A DNA stretch of 64,000 nucleotides, from positions 7,081 to 71,080 of the forward strand of contig JBCBGM010000008.1 in assembly GCA_038526735.1 (NCBI GenBank), written 5' to 3'. The notes beneath the pieces were generated by a model. The model was not told the origin of the DNA, ran no database searches, and was given only the letters and a program-made list of their open reading frames with translations. A program made the translations under genes and the position numbers. Below, one piece after another: positions 43,779-52,412 of this stretch. This DNA comes from Rubricella sp038526735. Lineage in GTDB: Bacteria; Pseudomonadota; Alphaproteobacteria; Rhodobacterales; Rhodobacteraceae. Within the stretch, counting starts at the first letter, position 1, and each line of letters starts with the position of its first letter.

Positions 43779-45587
43779 ATGTTGCAAAGTTTCGAGAGCA
43801 AGACACAGCCGGGCACAGTGGCGCCACGGGTGGCCGCCCTGCGCAATGCGATGGCGGCAGAGGGGGTCGACGCCTTCCTCATCCCGCGCGCCGATGCTCA
43901 CCAGGGGGAGAACGTGTCGCCCCGCGACGAGCGTCTTGCGTGGCTCACTAGCTTTACCGGTTCCGCTGGCTTTGCCGCCGTCACCGCGGATCGCGCCGCT
44001 CTCTTCATCGATGGCCGGTACACGCTGCAATCCCAGTCGCAGACCGATACAGAGGTGTTTGAGCTCTGTAGTATTCCTAAGGCCTCGCTCGGCGGATGGC
44101 TCTCCGACGCCCTGCCGGACGATGCCACCATCGCCTATGACCCCTGGCTGCACAGCCCCGCACAGGTGAAGCGGCTGGAGGACAAGGGCCTGTCTCTGCG
44201 GCCCGTCTCGAACCTCGTTGATGCAATCTGGGAGGATCAGCCCCCCGCCCCCAACGCAGAGGTCAAGCTGCACCCAACAGATCTCGCCGGCCCCAGCCGC
44301 GAGGAAAAGCGCGCACAGATCGCCAAGAGCCTGAAAGCGCGCGGCGCACAGGCCGCCGTACTGACCCTGCCCGACTCTATCGCTTGGCTGCTCAACATCC
44401 GCGGCGGTGATATCGCCCGCACGCCCGTGGCCCTTGGCTTTGCCATCATCCGCGACACCGGCGCGGTGGCGCTCTTCGGGATGGAGGGCAAGCTGACCGC
44501 CGAGGTGTGCACGGCCCTTGGCAACGAGGTCGCGAGCTACCCAAGCGAGGACTTCCTCCCCACTCTCGAAACCCTCACCGGCAAAGTCTGCGTTGACCGC
44601 GGCTCCGCCCCCATGGCCGTGGTTGCCGCTCTCAAAGGTGCTGAAATCGACTGGCACGAGCCGGTGGTCCTGCCGAAAGCCTACAAATCAACGGCAGAAA
44701 TTGCCGGCACCCGTGCCGCACACGTTCGAGATGGGGCGGCGTTTGTGCAGTTTTTAGAATGGCTTGACGCAACCGCGCCCACCGAAACCCTCACCGAAAT
44801 CGCCGTTGTCGAAAAGCTCCAAGAGTTTCGCCGGGGCACGGGCGCGCTCGTGGATATCTCCTTTGAAACGATCTGCGGCGCGGGCCCCAACGGCGCCATC
44901 GTGCATTACCGCGTCACCGAAGAGAGCAACCGCCCCGTGCGCCTTGGCGACGTTCTGCTGGTTGATTCTGGCGGGCAATATCGCGACGGCACCACCGATA
45001 TCACCCGGACCATGGCGGTCGGAGAAGTCTCTGAGCAGGCCAAAACCGCCTTTACCCGCGTGCTGAAGGGCATGATCGCCATTTCTATGGCCCGCTGGCC
45101 CGAGGGGCTCTCAGGCCGTGATCTAGACCCGCTCGCCCGCATCGCGCTTTGGCAGGCAGGCCAAGACTACGCCCATGGCACCGGGCACGGTGTGGGCAGC
45201 TTTCTGGGCGTGCATGAGGGGCCGCAACGGCTCTCTCGTGTCTCTGAAGTCCCGCTCAAGCCAGGCATGATTTTGTCAAACGAACCAGGGTATTACCGTG
45301 AGGGCGCGTTCGGCATCCGCATCGAGAATCTGGTTATCGTCACGCCCCCTGAAACACCCCCCGGAGGCGATGCCCCGATGCTGGGTTTTGAGACGGTGAC
45401 CCTCGCTCCTATTGATCGGCGGATGATTTCGCTTAGTTTACTCAGCGAAGCCGAACGCGACTGGCTCGAGAGCTACCACGCGCGCGTTCTTGCCACCCTC
45501 AGCCCGCATATTCCGGGCTCAACACAAGAATGGTTGCAACGGCAGTGCGCCCCTTTGACGGGGGAGCCCGTCACACAGCCGTCATAA
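43779..45587 (+). CDS. pepP: Xaa-Pro aminopeptidase (M24B)
   Basis: Metallopeptidase that removes an N-terminal residue preceding proline. The 602-residue protein has two creatinase-like N-terminal domains (about 10-310) and a pita-bread catalytic domain. Metal ligands appear as Asp in LLVDSGGQYRDGTTDITRT (two Asp), His in HGTGHGVGSFLGVHEGP, and Glu in SNEPGYYREGAFGIRIEN. Length matches the large eukaryote-like aminopeptidase P group common in alphaproteobacteria. The ATG follows GGGAAGAGAGA-type purines. Confidence 0.92.
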   Translation: MLQSFESKTQPGTVAPRVAALRNAMAAEGVDAFLIPRADAHQGENVSPRDERLAWLTSFTGSAGFAAVTADRAALFIDGRYTLQSQSQTDTEVFELCSIPKASLGGWLSDALPDDATIAYDPWLHSPAQVKRLEDKGLSLRPVSNLVDAIWEDQPPAPNAEVKLHPTDLAGPSREEKRAQIAKSLKARGAQAAVLTLPDSIAWLLNIRGGDIARTPVALGFAIIRDTGAVALFGMEGKLTAEVCTALGNEVASYPSEDFLPTLETLTGKVCVDRGSAPMAVVAALKGAEIDWHEPVVLPKAYKSTAEIAGTRAAHVRDGAAFVQFLEWLDATAPTETLTEIAVVEKLQEFRRGTGALVDISFETICGAGPNGAIVHYRVTEESNRPVRLGDVLLVDSGGQYRDGTTDITRTMAVGEVSEQAKTAFTRVLKGMIAISMARWPEGLSGRDLDPLARIALWQAGQDYAHGTGHGVGSFLGVHEGPQRLSRVSEVPLKPGMILSNEPGYYREGAFGIRIENLVIVTPPETPPGGDAPMLGFETVTLAPIDRRMISLSLLSEAERDWLESYHARVLATLSPHIPGSTQEWLQRQCAPLTGEPVTQPS

Positions 45588-45629
45588 CCGAGGGGCACAC
45601 CGCGCCCCACCCTCGGGAAAGGACAAAAC

Positions 45630-45974
45630 ATGGTCACCAAGCATATCACCGTCGCCGCGGCGACTGGCACATGGGTTGTACGCGCCGGTGGCGCTGTCAT
45701 CGCCGAAAGCACCAACGCGCTTGAGCTTTTTGAGGGCGATTACGCGCCCGTCGTCTATTTTCCGCGCGACGATGTGGCGATGGCCTTTCTCGATGCGTCC
45801 GAGAAAACCAGCACCTGCCCGCATAAAGGTGAGGCCGTGCACTTTCATATCGAGGGCAAATCCGGCCGAATCGAAGATGCCGCCTGGAGCTATGAGGCGC
45901 CGAAAGAGGATGTCGCGCGCATTTCGGGCCATATCGCCTTCTACGCCAACAAAGTGACGGTCGAAGCGCTCTAA
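45630..45974 (+). CDS. DUF427 domain protein
   Basis: A 114-residue protein of the DUF427 family: VVRAGGAVIAESTNALELFE, VVYFPRDDVAMAFL, TSTCPHKGEAVHFHIEG and ISGHIAFYANKVTVEAL. The conserved CPHKG motif with a Cys and a His suggests metal or nucleotide binding, but the function is not established. It lies 42 bases after pepP in the same direction and ahead of the TerB-DnaJ gene. Confidence 0.88.
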   Translation: MVTKHITVAAATGTWVVRAGGAVIAESTNALELFEGDYAPVVYFPRDDVAMAFLDASEKTSTCPHKGEAVHFHIEGKSGRIEDAAWSYEAPKEDVARISGHIAFYANKVTVEAL

Positions 45975-46031
45975 CTCGGGGCGGCTTTGCCCCCCTAACA
46001 TCCCCCGACGGCTTGGGCTAATCTCAGGCCC

Positions 46032-46742
46032 ATGTCGATTTGGTCCCGCATCCGTGATGCCGTCACAGCGCTTGCTTCGGGCGAGAGCCTTGCTTCTGTC
46101 TTTGACATGCTGCGCACCCCGCCGGAGCGCACGGTTGCCTTTACCATCGCGGTGATCGCGCTCGGCGCGAAAATGGCCAAGGCCGATGGCCAAGTGACCC
46201 GCGATGAGGTGGCCGCTTTTCGCGAGGTCTTCCACATCCCCGCAAACGAAGAGGCGACGACCGCGCGCGTCTTCAACATGGCGCGCCAGGATGTCACCGG
46301 ATACGACTATTACGCCCGCCGCATCGCTAAAATGCTCGGCGATGATCAGCGCGTGATCGAAGACCTGCTCGACGGGCTCTTTCACATCGCGATTGCCGAT
46401 GGGGTCTATCACCCCTCGGAAGACAGCTTCCTGATCGAGGTGGCAGAGATTTTTGGCGTCGATGAGCGCCGCTTCCGCGCCACCCGCGCCCGCCACGTCG
46501 CCGACGAAGAGCCAGACCCCTACGACGTGCTGGGCGTCGAACCCTCCACCCCGTTTGAGGACATGCGCAAACGCTGGCGCAGCCTTGTGCGAGACACCCA
46601 CCCCGACCAGATGCTCGCCCGCGGCGTGCCTGAGGAAGCGGTGAAGCTCGCCACCAAACGCCTCGCCGTTCTCAACGCCGCGTGGGAGGAGATTCTCACA
46701 CGTCATGGGGAAAGTCCGAAAACCCGCGCACCCTCAGGGTGA
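46032..46742 (+). CDS. TerB and DnaJ domain co-chaperone (DjlA-like)
   Basis: A 236-residue protein with an N-terminal TerB-type helical bundle (about 35-155, IALGAKMAKADGQVTRDEV and ADGVYHPSEDSFLIEVAEIF) and a C-terminal J-domain (about 160-230) with the key HPD motif in RDTHPDQML. J-domains stimulate DnaK ATPase. In contrast to E. coli DjlA there is no obvious N-terminal membrane segment, so it is probably cytoplasmic. The start is ATG 46032. Confidence 0.87.
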   Translation: MSIWSRIRDAVTALASGESLASVFDMLRTPPERTVAFTIAVIALGAKMAKADGQVTRDEVAAFREVFHIPANEEATTARVFNMARQDVTGYDYYARRIAKMLGDDQRVIEDLLDGLFHIAIADGVYHPSEDSFLIEVAEIFGVDERRFRATRARHVADEEPDPYDVLGVEPSTPFEDMRKRWRSLVRDTHPDQMLARGVPEEAVKLATKRLAVLNAAWEEILTRHGESPKTRAPSG

Positions 46743-46748
46743 ACACTG

Positions 46749-46776
46749 TTGTGCAAGTGCCGCAGTTGTTTATAAA
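46749..46776 (+). promoter_or_regulatory. Candidate promoter for the OmpA-like lipoprotein gene
   Basis: TTGTGC at 46749-46754, a 16-base spacer and TATAAA at 46771-46776. This is a reasonable sigma-70 promoter for the gene starting at 46931, with a 5' leader of roughly 150 bases. It overlaps the 3' end region of the preceding gene by only a few bases. Prediction only. Confidence 0.4.
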
Positions 46777-46930
46777 CTATGAAGGCGGAGAAGCGCCGCC
46801 ACAGCCAAGGCTTGTGTGTGACAATCCGCACGCGCAACGTCCGGCCAAGGCCGGGGGACCGCGCCGCTAACCGAATTTCCGGGGGACCGGGGCAGATATA
46901 CGGCCGAAAAGGCCACAAACGGAGATCGAG

Positions 46931-47431
46931 ATGAAACTCAAATCCTCCCTGATGATCGCGGCATCGGCCTTTGTGCTGGTCGCATGTGCAGAACAGGAAG
47001 TCACCGAAGACACCGCAGAAGAGGCAGTGGAAACGGTTGTTGAAGAAACCGCACCTGTCGCAGCCGCAGAGCCTGAGATCCCCCTCGCGTGCCGTGATCT
47101 GGACGATATCGTCTACTTCGCCACCGACGAAGTCGCGCTTGACGCGTTCGACCTGAACACGATCCGCACGATGTCGGGCAAGTTCTTCGAGTGTGATGCC
47201 TCTTCGGCAGACATCATGGGCACCGCATCCCGCCTCGGCGAGACCGGCTACAACCAGACGCTCTCTGAGAACCGTGCAAACGAAGTTGCTGCCGTGTTCC
47301 GCGGCGAGGGCATCGCTGACAGCTCCATGACTGTCTACGGCGTCGGCGAAGATCCTGAGTTCCAGCAGATCTCGCAGCCCGATGGCTCCGACAACCCGCT
47401 CAACCGTCGCGTTGTCATCACCCTCGAGTAA
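46931..47431 (+). CDS. OmpA-family lipoprotein (first of two)
   Basis: A 166-residue protein starting MKLKSSLMIAASAFVLVACA; the VLVAC lipobox (Cys about 19) suggests an outer-membrane lipoprotein. An acidic, proline-alanine linker (about 20-55) leads to a compact OmpA/Pal-like peptidoglycan-binding domain: VYFATDEVALDAFDLNTIR, LSENRANEVAAVFRGEGI and NPLNRRVVITLE. The linker replaces the usual N-terminal region of Pal. Preceded by GGAGAT and followed by a strong terminator. It probably tethers the outer membrane to peptidoglycan; it is not the canonical tol-pal locus. Confidence 0.85.
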   Translation: MKLKSSLMIAASAFVLVACAEQEVTEDTAEEAVETVVEETAPVAAAEPEIPLACRDLDDIVYFATDEVALDAFDLNTIRTMSGKFFECDASSADIMGTASRLGETGYNQTLSENRANEVAAVFRGEGIADSSMTVYGVGEDPEFQQISQPDGSDNPLNRRVVITLE

Positions 47432-47452
47432 TCGAGGCTGATCAGAATTAAG

Positions 47453-47485
47453 ATGCCCCGGTCCAGCGCCGGGGCATTTTCGTTT
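47453..47485 (+). terminator. Rho-independent terminator after the first OmpA-like gene
   Basis: Perfect 9-bp stem ATGCCCCGG (47453-47461) and CCGGGGCAT (47469-47477) with a 7-base loop, followed by TTTTCGTTT. It lies 22 bases after the stop codon of the 46931-47431 gene and separates it from the second OmpA-like gene. Confidence 0.9.
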
Positions 47486-47521
47486 CCCCCTCCTCTGCCC
47501 TGATTTCGGAGCGCCTGTCCG

Positions 47522-47998
47522 ATGCGCACGCGCGTCTTTACGATCCTCACAATCGTCGCTCTGGCGTCTTGCACCCCGCCGACGCCCACGCCCACCCCTG
47601 AGGTGGCGCCCGCGTCATCCAGTTTGATCGCACCGGTGAAAGCGCCGATTGAGACAAACATCATCTTTGGCCCCGAAAGCGCGGAGATATCCGCGATCCA
47701 ACTCTCAATCCTTGAAGCGCTCTCGCAGCGGGCGAAAGAGGCGGATGTGCAGACCATCGAGGTCATTGGCCACACAGACACACTCGGCACCGCAAACGCC
47801 AACCAAGCCCTCTCAGAGCGCCGCGCCCTCTCGGTTGTGAACGCGCTCGAGGCAAACGGCGTCCCGCTCGCAAAGATCAGCCCCAGCGGTCGCGGAGAGA
47901 GCGAGCCCCTGCTCGACACCGGCGACGGTGTGCGCGAGATCCGCAACAACCGCGTCACGGTCACAATTCGCTACACCAACACGCCGCCAACGCAGTAG
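47522..47998 (+). CDS. OmpA-family lipoprotein (second of two)
   Basis: A 158-residue protein starting MRTRVFTILTIVALASC, with an ALASC lipobox (Cys about 17) and a short proline-threonine-rich linker. The OmpA/Pal domain (about 55-152) contains IEVIGHTDTLGTANANQAL and SERRALSVVNAL, which have the Asp and Arg of the diaminopimelate-binding motif (HTDTLG, then R of NRVTVTIR). It lies after the terminator of its neighbour, so it is transcribed separately. It probably anchors to peptidoglycan. Confidence 0.88.
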   Translation: MRTRVFTILTIVALASCTPPTPTPTPEVAPASSSLIAPVKAPIETNIIFGPESAEISAIQLSILEALSQRAKEADVQTIEVIGHTDTLGTANANQALSERRALSVVNALEANGVPLAKISPSGRGESEPLLDTGDGVREIRNNRVTVTIRYTNTPPTQ

Positions 47999-48060
47999 CC
48001 CCCTTTGAAGCGCGGCCCGCGACGGTTACATCTCCAGACAACCAGAGTTTGGAGACAGCA

Positions 48061-49884
48061 ATGACCCGCCGCACCGACCCGCGCCTCTTTGACCACAGCC
48101 CATCCGGAGCCGGAGAGCTCGGCGCCCTTCCCGAATGGGATTTCTCCGCACTCTACGCGGGCGAGGATGACCCCAAACTCACCGCTGATTTGAAACAGCT
48201 AGAGGCGGATGCGACCGCCTTTGCCTCAGATTTCGAGGGCAAACTCGCAGACGCCTCGGCAGACCAACTCGCCGATGCCATCGTGCGCTCAGAAGCGATG
48301 GACCTGATCATGGGCCGTGTGCTGTCTTATGCAGGCCTGCGCGCATACCAACGCACCACCGATGCCGACCGGCAGAAGTTTTACGCCGATCTGCAGGGCA
48401 AAATCACCGACATCTCTGCCAAAACGGTGTTTTTCACGCTTGAGCTCAACCAGATCGACGCGGCGAAACTCACCGCCGCCATCGCCGAAAACGAGACCCT
48501 CACCCGCTACAAACCGTGGATCGACCGCGTCCGCGCGATGGCGCCCTACCAGCTGTCGGATGAGTTGGAGAAGTTCCTGCACGACAAATCCGTCGTCGGT
48601 CGTAATGCCTGGAACAAGCTCTTTGACGAGACGATGGCCGGGCTGACCTTCGACGTGGATGGAGAGACGTTGCCGTTGGAAGCGACGCTCACCCTCCTTT
48701 CAGAGCAGGACCGCACCAAGCGCGAAACCGCCGCCGGCGCGCTGATGAAGGTGTTTGGCGAGAACATCAAACTCTTCTCTCGCATCACCAACACGCTCGC
48801 CCAGGAAAAGGCGATTGAGGACAAATGGCGCGGTCTGCCCACCCCGCAATCGGGGCGGCATCTGTCGAACCACGTTGAGCCAGAGGTCGTGCAGGCCCTG
48901 CGCGACGCCGTGGTCAACGCCTACCCCCGCCTCTCCCACCGCTACTATGCGCTCAAGGCCAAGTGGATGGGGCTGGATAAGCTGCAAGTTTGGGATCGCA
49001 ACGCGCCGCTGCCCAACGAGGACAACCGCGTCATCGGCTGGGACGAGGCGCAAAAAACCGTGCTAGAGGCCTACGCCGGGTTTGACCCCGAAATGGCCAA
49101 GCTCGCCGAGCCCTTCTTCACCGACGGCTGGATCGACGCGCCCGCAACGCCCGGCAAAGCGCCGGGAGCGTTTGCGCACCCCACAGTCTCTGACGCGCAT
49201 CCGTTCGTGATGCTCAACTACCTTGGCAAACAGCGCGATGTGATGACGCTGGCGCATGAGCTAGGCCACGGTGTGCACCAGCGCCTTGCAGCCGGTCAGG
49301 GCGAATACCTCTCCTCCACCCCGCTGACACTGGCAGAAACCGCGTCGGTGTTCGGAGAGATGCTCACCTTCCGCAAACTCCTCGACGCCGCCCCCGACCA
49401 AAAGGCCCGCAAAATCCTGCTCGCGGGCAAGGTCGAGGACATGATCAACACCGTCGTCCGCCAGATCGCCTTCTACGACTTCGAGTGCAAACTCCACGCC
49501 GCCCGCGCGGATGGTGAACTAACCCCCGATCAGATCAACGAGATATGGATGAGCGTGCAGGGCGAAAGCCTTGGTCCGGTGTTTGAATTCGCCGACGGAT
49601 ACGAGACCTTCTGGTCCTACATCCCGCATTTCATCCACTCGCCGTTCTACGTCTATGCCTATGCCTTCGGCGATGGTTTGGTGAATGCGCTCTACGCCCG
49701 CTACGAGGAAGAGCCCGAGGGCTTTCAGGCGAAATACTTCGACATGCTCAAGGCGGGCGGCTCAAAGCACCACACAGAGCTGCTGGCCCCCTTCGGCCTA
49801 GATGCCACCGACCCGGCGTTCTGGGACAAAGGCCTGAGCCTCATCGAACGCTTCATCGACGAGCTAGAGGCGATGGAAGGGTAA
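48061..49884 (+). CDS. pepF: Oligoendopeptidase F family metallopeptidase (M3B)
   Basis: Cytoplasmic zinc peptidase that degrades short peptides. From the ATG at 48061, with GGAGA five bases upstream, the protein has 607 residues. The zinc motif is HELGH at 399-403 (AHELGHGVHQRL) with the third ligand Glu in TLAETASVFGEM. GYETFWSYIPHFIHSPFYVY and YAYAFGDGLVNALY are characteristic of the pepF/M3 C-terminal part. An in-frame TTG at 48049 is rejected. Confidence 0.94.
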   Translation: MTRRTDPRLFDHSPSGAGELGALPEWDFSALYAGEDDPKLTADLKQLEADATAFASDFEGKLADASADQLADAIVRSEAMDLIMGRVLSYAGLRAYQRTTDADRQKFYADLQGKITDISAKTVFFTLELNQIDAAKLTAAIAENETLTRYKPWIDRVRAMAPYQLSDELEKFLHDKSVVGRNAWNKLFDETMAGLTFDVDGETLPLEATLTLLSEQDRTKRETAAGALMKVFGENIKLFSRITNTLAQEKAIEDKWRGLPTPQSGRHLSNHVEPEVVQALRDAVVNAYPRLSHRYYALKAKWMGLDKLQVWDRNAPLPNEDNRVIGWDEAQKTVLEAYAGFDPEMAKLAEPFFTDGWIDAPATPGKAPGAFAHPTVSDAHPFVMLNYLGKQRDVMTLAHELGHGVHQRLAAGQGEYLSSTPLTLAETASVFGEMLTFRKLLDAAPDQKARKILLAGKVEDMINTVVRQIAFYDFECKLHAARADGELTPDQINEIWMSVQGESLGPVFEFADGYETFWSYIPHFIHSPFYVYAYAFGDGLVNALYARYEEEPEGFQAKYFDMLKAGGSKHHTELLAPFGLDATDPAFWDKGLSLIERFIDELEAMEG

Positions 49885-50825
49885 AAGCGTCTGGGATGGG
49901 GTCCGGGACCTTATCCGGGACCTCGACGTGCAAGAAGCAACGAAAGGCCACGCTCTCCCTCGGGTGGGCGTTTCGTGAGATATGAGCGTCGCAATTTATG
50001 CCTCTAAACTGCATTTGGGTCGATCAACACACCACGTCGCAAATACGCCCTCCCAAGGGGGAGGGAGGGCGTGGCCGGAGGCTAGTCGCCTCCGACTGGG
50101 ATACGTCTCGGACGTGATCCGGGACCTCGAAGAGCGATGCGAAACACAGCGCACGCCAAGACCGGGGTAAAGCGCGGCCGTGCTCAGAATAACGCAGTTT
50201 ATCCCCGCAAAACCGCAGCCGCATTGAACGCCTAACCTTACCCTCCAATGCGCCAGACCTGTCGGTCGGTCTGGCGCGCGCGGCGGGCTGCGCCCTTGTT
50301 CCGCGCTTCGGTTCCACCCCGACCTGCAAGGCCCCGGATCAAGCCCGGGGCGTACATTCCCCGTCCCGGGCGTGACCCGGGACCTCGCTGAAAAATACAA
50401 AACAAAAGGCCACGCCCTCCCTCGGGTGGGCGTGTCTTGAAGTCAGTGCTTCTCAGTTTATTCCTCAATCCCGCGCGACGTTTGACCACCACGCAACCTC
50501 GAAAAAACGCCCTCCCATGCGGGAGGGAGGGCGTGGCCGGAGGCTGGTCGCCTCCGACTGGGATACGTTTCGGACGTGATCCGGGACCTCGAAGAGCGAT
50601 GCGAAACACAGCGCACGCCAAGACCGGGGTATCGCGCAGCTAAGCCCAGAGCTGCGCAATACCCCCGCAAACGCGCTGAGCAATCACCCCACACCCTCCG
50701 CATGCGCCAGACCTCTCGGTCGGTCTGGCGCGCGCGGCGTCGCTAAGCGACTTGTTCCGCGCATTAGGCCCCTCGCAAACCATCGAGGCCCCGGATCAGG
50801 TCCGGGGCGTCCTAACCACGCCCCC
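49885..50825. repeat. Gene-free tandem duplication of a ~460 bp hairpin-rich unit
   Basis: About 940 bases between the convergent ends of pepF and trkH with no credible coding sequence. Two diverged copies lie about 460 bases apart: 49916-50352 and 50375-50811. A ~120-base core (50046-50169 and 50508-50631, offset exactly 462) is almost identical. Each copy contains AAAGGCCACGC then CTCCCTCGGGTGGGCG, a CCCTCCC/GGGAGGG hairpin, CCGGGACCTCG, a hairpin GCGCCAGACC-loop-GGTCTGGCGC (50250-50277 and 50704-50731) and GGCCCCGGATC. These resemble the mosaic GC-rich intergenic repeats of Rhodobacterales. Not CRISPR-like: only two long copies. Confidence 0.85.
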
Positions 50826-52274
50826 TCACCCCCGCCAGAACCGCAAGGTGAACAGCACATAGACCGACATCAGCTCGAGCCGCCCTACCAGCATCGCCGC
50901 CGCCAGCACCCATTTCGCGCCATCGGGCAAAGCGGCGAAGTTCCCCGCAGGCCCGATCTCCGGCCCCAGCCCCGGCCCGATATTCGCCACCGCCGTGACA
51001 GCCCCCGACACCGATGTGATCGTATCGAGCCCCATGAGGCTCAGCGTGATCGAGACCACCGCGACCGTCACCGCAAACAGCACGAAAAACGCCATCACCG
51101 AAGACATCACATCCGCCGCCACCGGTCGCCCATCATAGCGCGGTGTAAACACCCCCCGCGGGCTCACCACCTGCCGCACCTGGCTCACAATCGCCGCCAC
51201 CAAAAGCTGAAACCGGAAAATCTTGATCGAGCAGCACGTCGAGCCTGCACAGCCCCCCACCAGCCCCACCAAAAACAGCAGCACCACCGGGAACGCGCCC
51301 CAGAGCATGTAGTCCGCGCTCGCATAGCCGGTGCCTGTAAGGATCGAGACGCCATTAAAGAGGCCCTTCCGCAGTGCCTCCTCAATCACCCACCCTTCCG
51401 AGAGCATGAGCCACGCCACGAGCATCACCACGGTGACCGCCACCGTAGCGAAAAACCCCCGCACCTGCGCGTCCGAGACAATCGGCATCACGCCGCCATT
51501 CAACAGCTGCACATAGCGCACGAAGGGCAGGCTCGCGAGCAGCATAAACAGCACCGCCACATACTCCGCCCCTGCCGGAAACGCCGCGAACGACGCGTCA
51601 TGGGTAGAGAAACCGCCCGTCGCGATGGTCGTCATCGCATGCACCACGGCGTCGAGCGGGCTCATCCCGACCCCGAGATAGGCCAGGAAACAGACGGCAG
51701 TGAGCGTCAGGTAGATGGCCGAAATAGACCCCGCAATCTCCACCGCGCGGGGCAGGATTTTGCCAAAGGTATCAAACCCTTCGGAGCGGAAGATTTGCAT
51801 CCCGCCGATGCGTAAACTCGGCAAAAACGCCATCGCCACAACGATGATCCCGATACCACCAAACCATTGCAGCATTCCGCGCCACAGATGCGTGCCGGGC
51901 GGCAACCCTTCCAGATCCGTGAAAATCGTCGAGCCGGTGGTGGTCATCCCCGACATCGCCTCGAAAAACGCGTCGGTAAAACTGGCACCCGCTTCGCCAA
52001 GCCAAAACGGCAGCGCGCCAAAGAGAGGCAGCACCACCCAGGTCGCGGTTGTCAGGATAAACGTCTGCCGGACATCCAGCACCGGCGTGCGCCCCGTAGA
52101 GCACGCGAGCACCAGCATTACGCCTGCGACCATCGTCACCGTGCCCGCCAGAGCAAAACTCCGCCAATCCCCGTTGCCAGAGATCACATCGAGCAAAAAC
52201 GGCAACAGCATCGTCGCGCCCAGTGCACTCACCAAGAGGCCGATGACATATCCCACGGGGCGCAGAAGGCTCAT
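50826..52274 (-). CDS. trkH: Trk-type potassium uptake transporter, membrane subunit
   Basis: Potassium channel-like subunit of the Trk system, which works with a cytoplasmic TrkA. The 482-residue protein has about ten membrane segments and four pore (P-loop) regions with TrkH signatures: GMTTTGSTIF, TTIATGGFSTHD, TGTGYASADY and ANIGPGLG. GGCAGSTCCSIKIFRFQ and a C-terminal GRLELMSVYVLF are typical. No trkA is nearby. The gene is convergent with pepF across the duplicated repeat region and follows metZ after a 136-base gap. Confidence 0.95.
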   Translation of the reverse strand: MSLLRPVGYVIGLLVSALGATMLLPFLLDVISGNGDWRSFALAGTVTMVAGVMLVLACSTGRTPVLDVRQTFILTTATWVVLPLFGALPFWLGEAGASFTDAFFEAMSGMTTTGSTIFTDLEGLPPGTHLWRGMLQWFGGIGIIVVAMAFLPSLRIGGMQIFRSEGFDTFGKILPRAVEIAGSISAIYLTLTAVCFLAYLGVGMSPLDAVVHAMTTIATGGFSTHDASFAAFPAGAEYVAVLFMLLASLPFVRYVQLLNGGVMPIVSDAQVRGFFATVAVTVVMLVAWLMLSEGWVIEEALRKGLFNGVSILTGTGYASADYMLWGAFPVVLLFLVGLVGGCAGSTCCSIKIFRFQLLVAAIVSQVRQVVSPRGVFTPRYDGRPVAADVMSSVMAFFVLFAVTVAVVSITLSLMGLDTITSVSGAVTAVANIGPGLGPEIGPAGNFAALPDGAKWVLAAAMLVGRLELMSVYVLFTLRFWRG

Positions 52275-52344
52275 GGCCCGACCATCCTAGATGCCGCTGG
52301 CGTGTCAAGGAAAAGCCAGATTATGACCAGCGCACACCCCCACA

Positions 52345-52412
52345 TCTTCGTCGGTTTCAAAATATTCCGGGGTGAATGGCGGGCGCAGCCCGACAGAGGG
52401 GCAGCGCCCCTC
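52345..52412. repeat. Interspersed GC-rich repeat (copy 4) between trkH and metZ
   Basis: Plus strand: CTTCGTCGGTTTCAAAATATTCCGGGG, then TGAATGGCGGGCGCAGCCCG and ACAGAGGGGCAGCGCCCCTC. It is the reverse-oriented counterpart of the copy at 18770-18840, sharing TGAATGGCGGGCGCAGCCCG and the GGGGC-GCCCC hairpin. It abuts the metZ stop, so on the minus strand it may act as a transcription end or processing signal for metZ. Confidence 0.65.

Noticed and set aside
49885..50825. CRISPR array
   Set aside because: Only two ~430-base copies, no short regular repeats with unique spacers, and no cas genes in the window.
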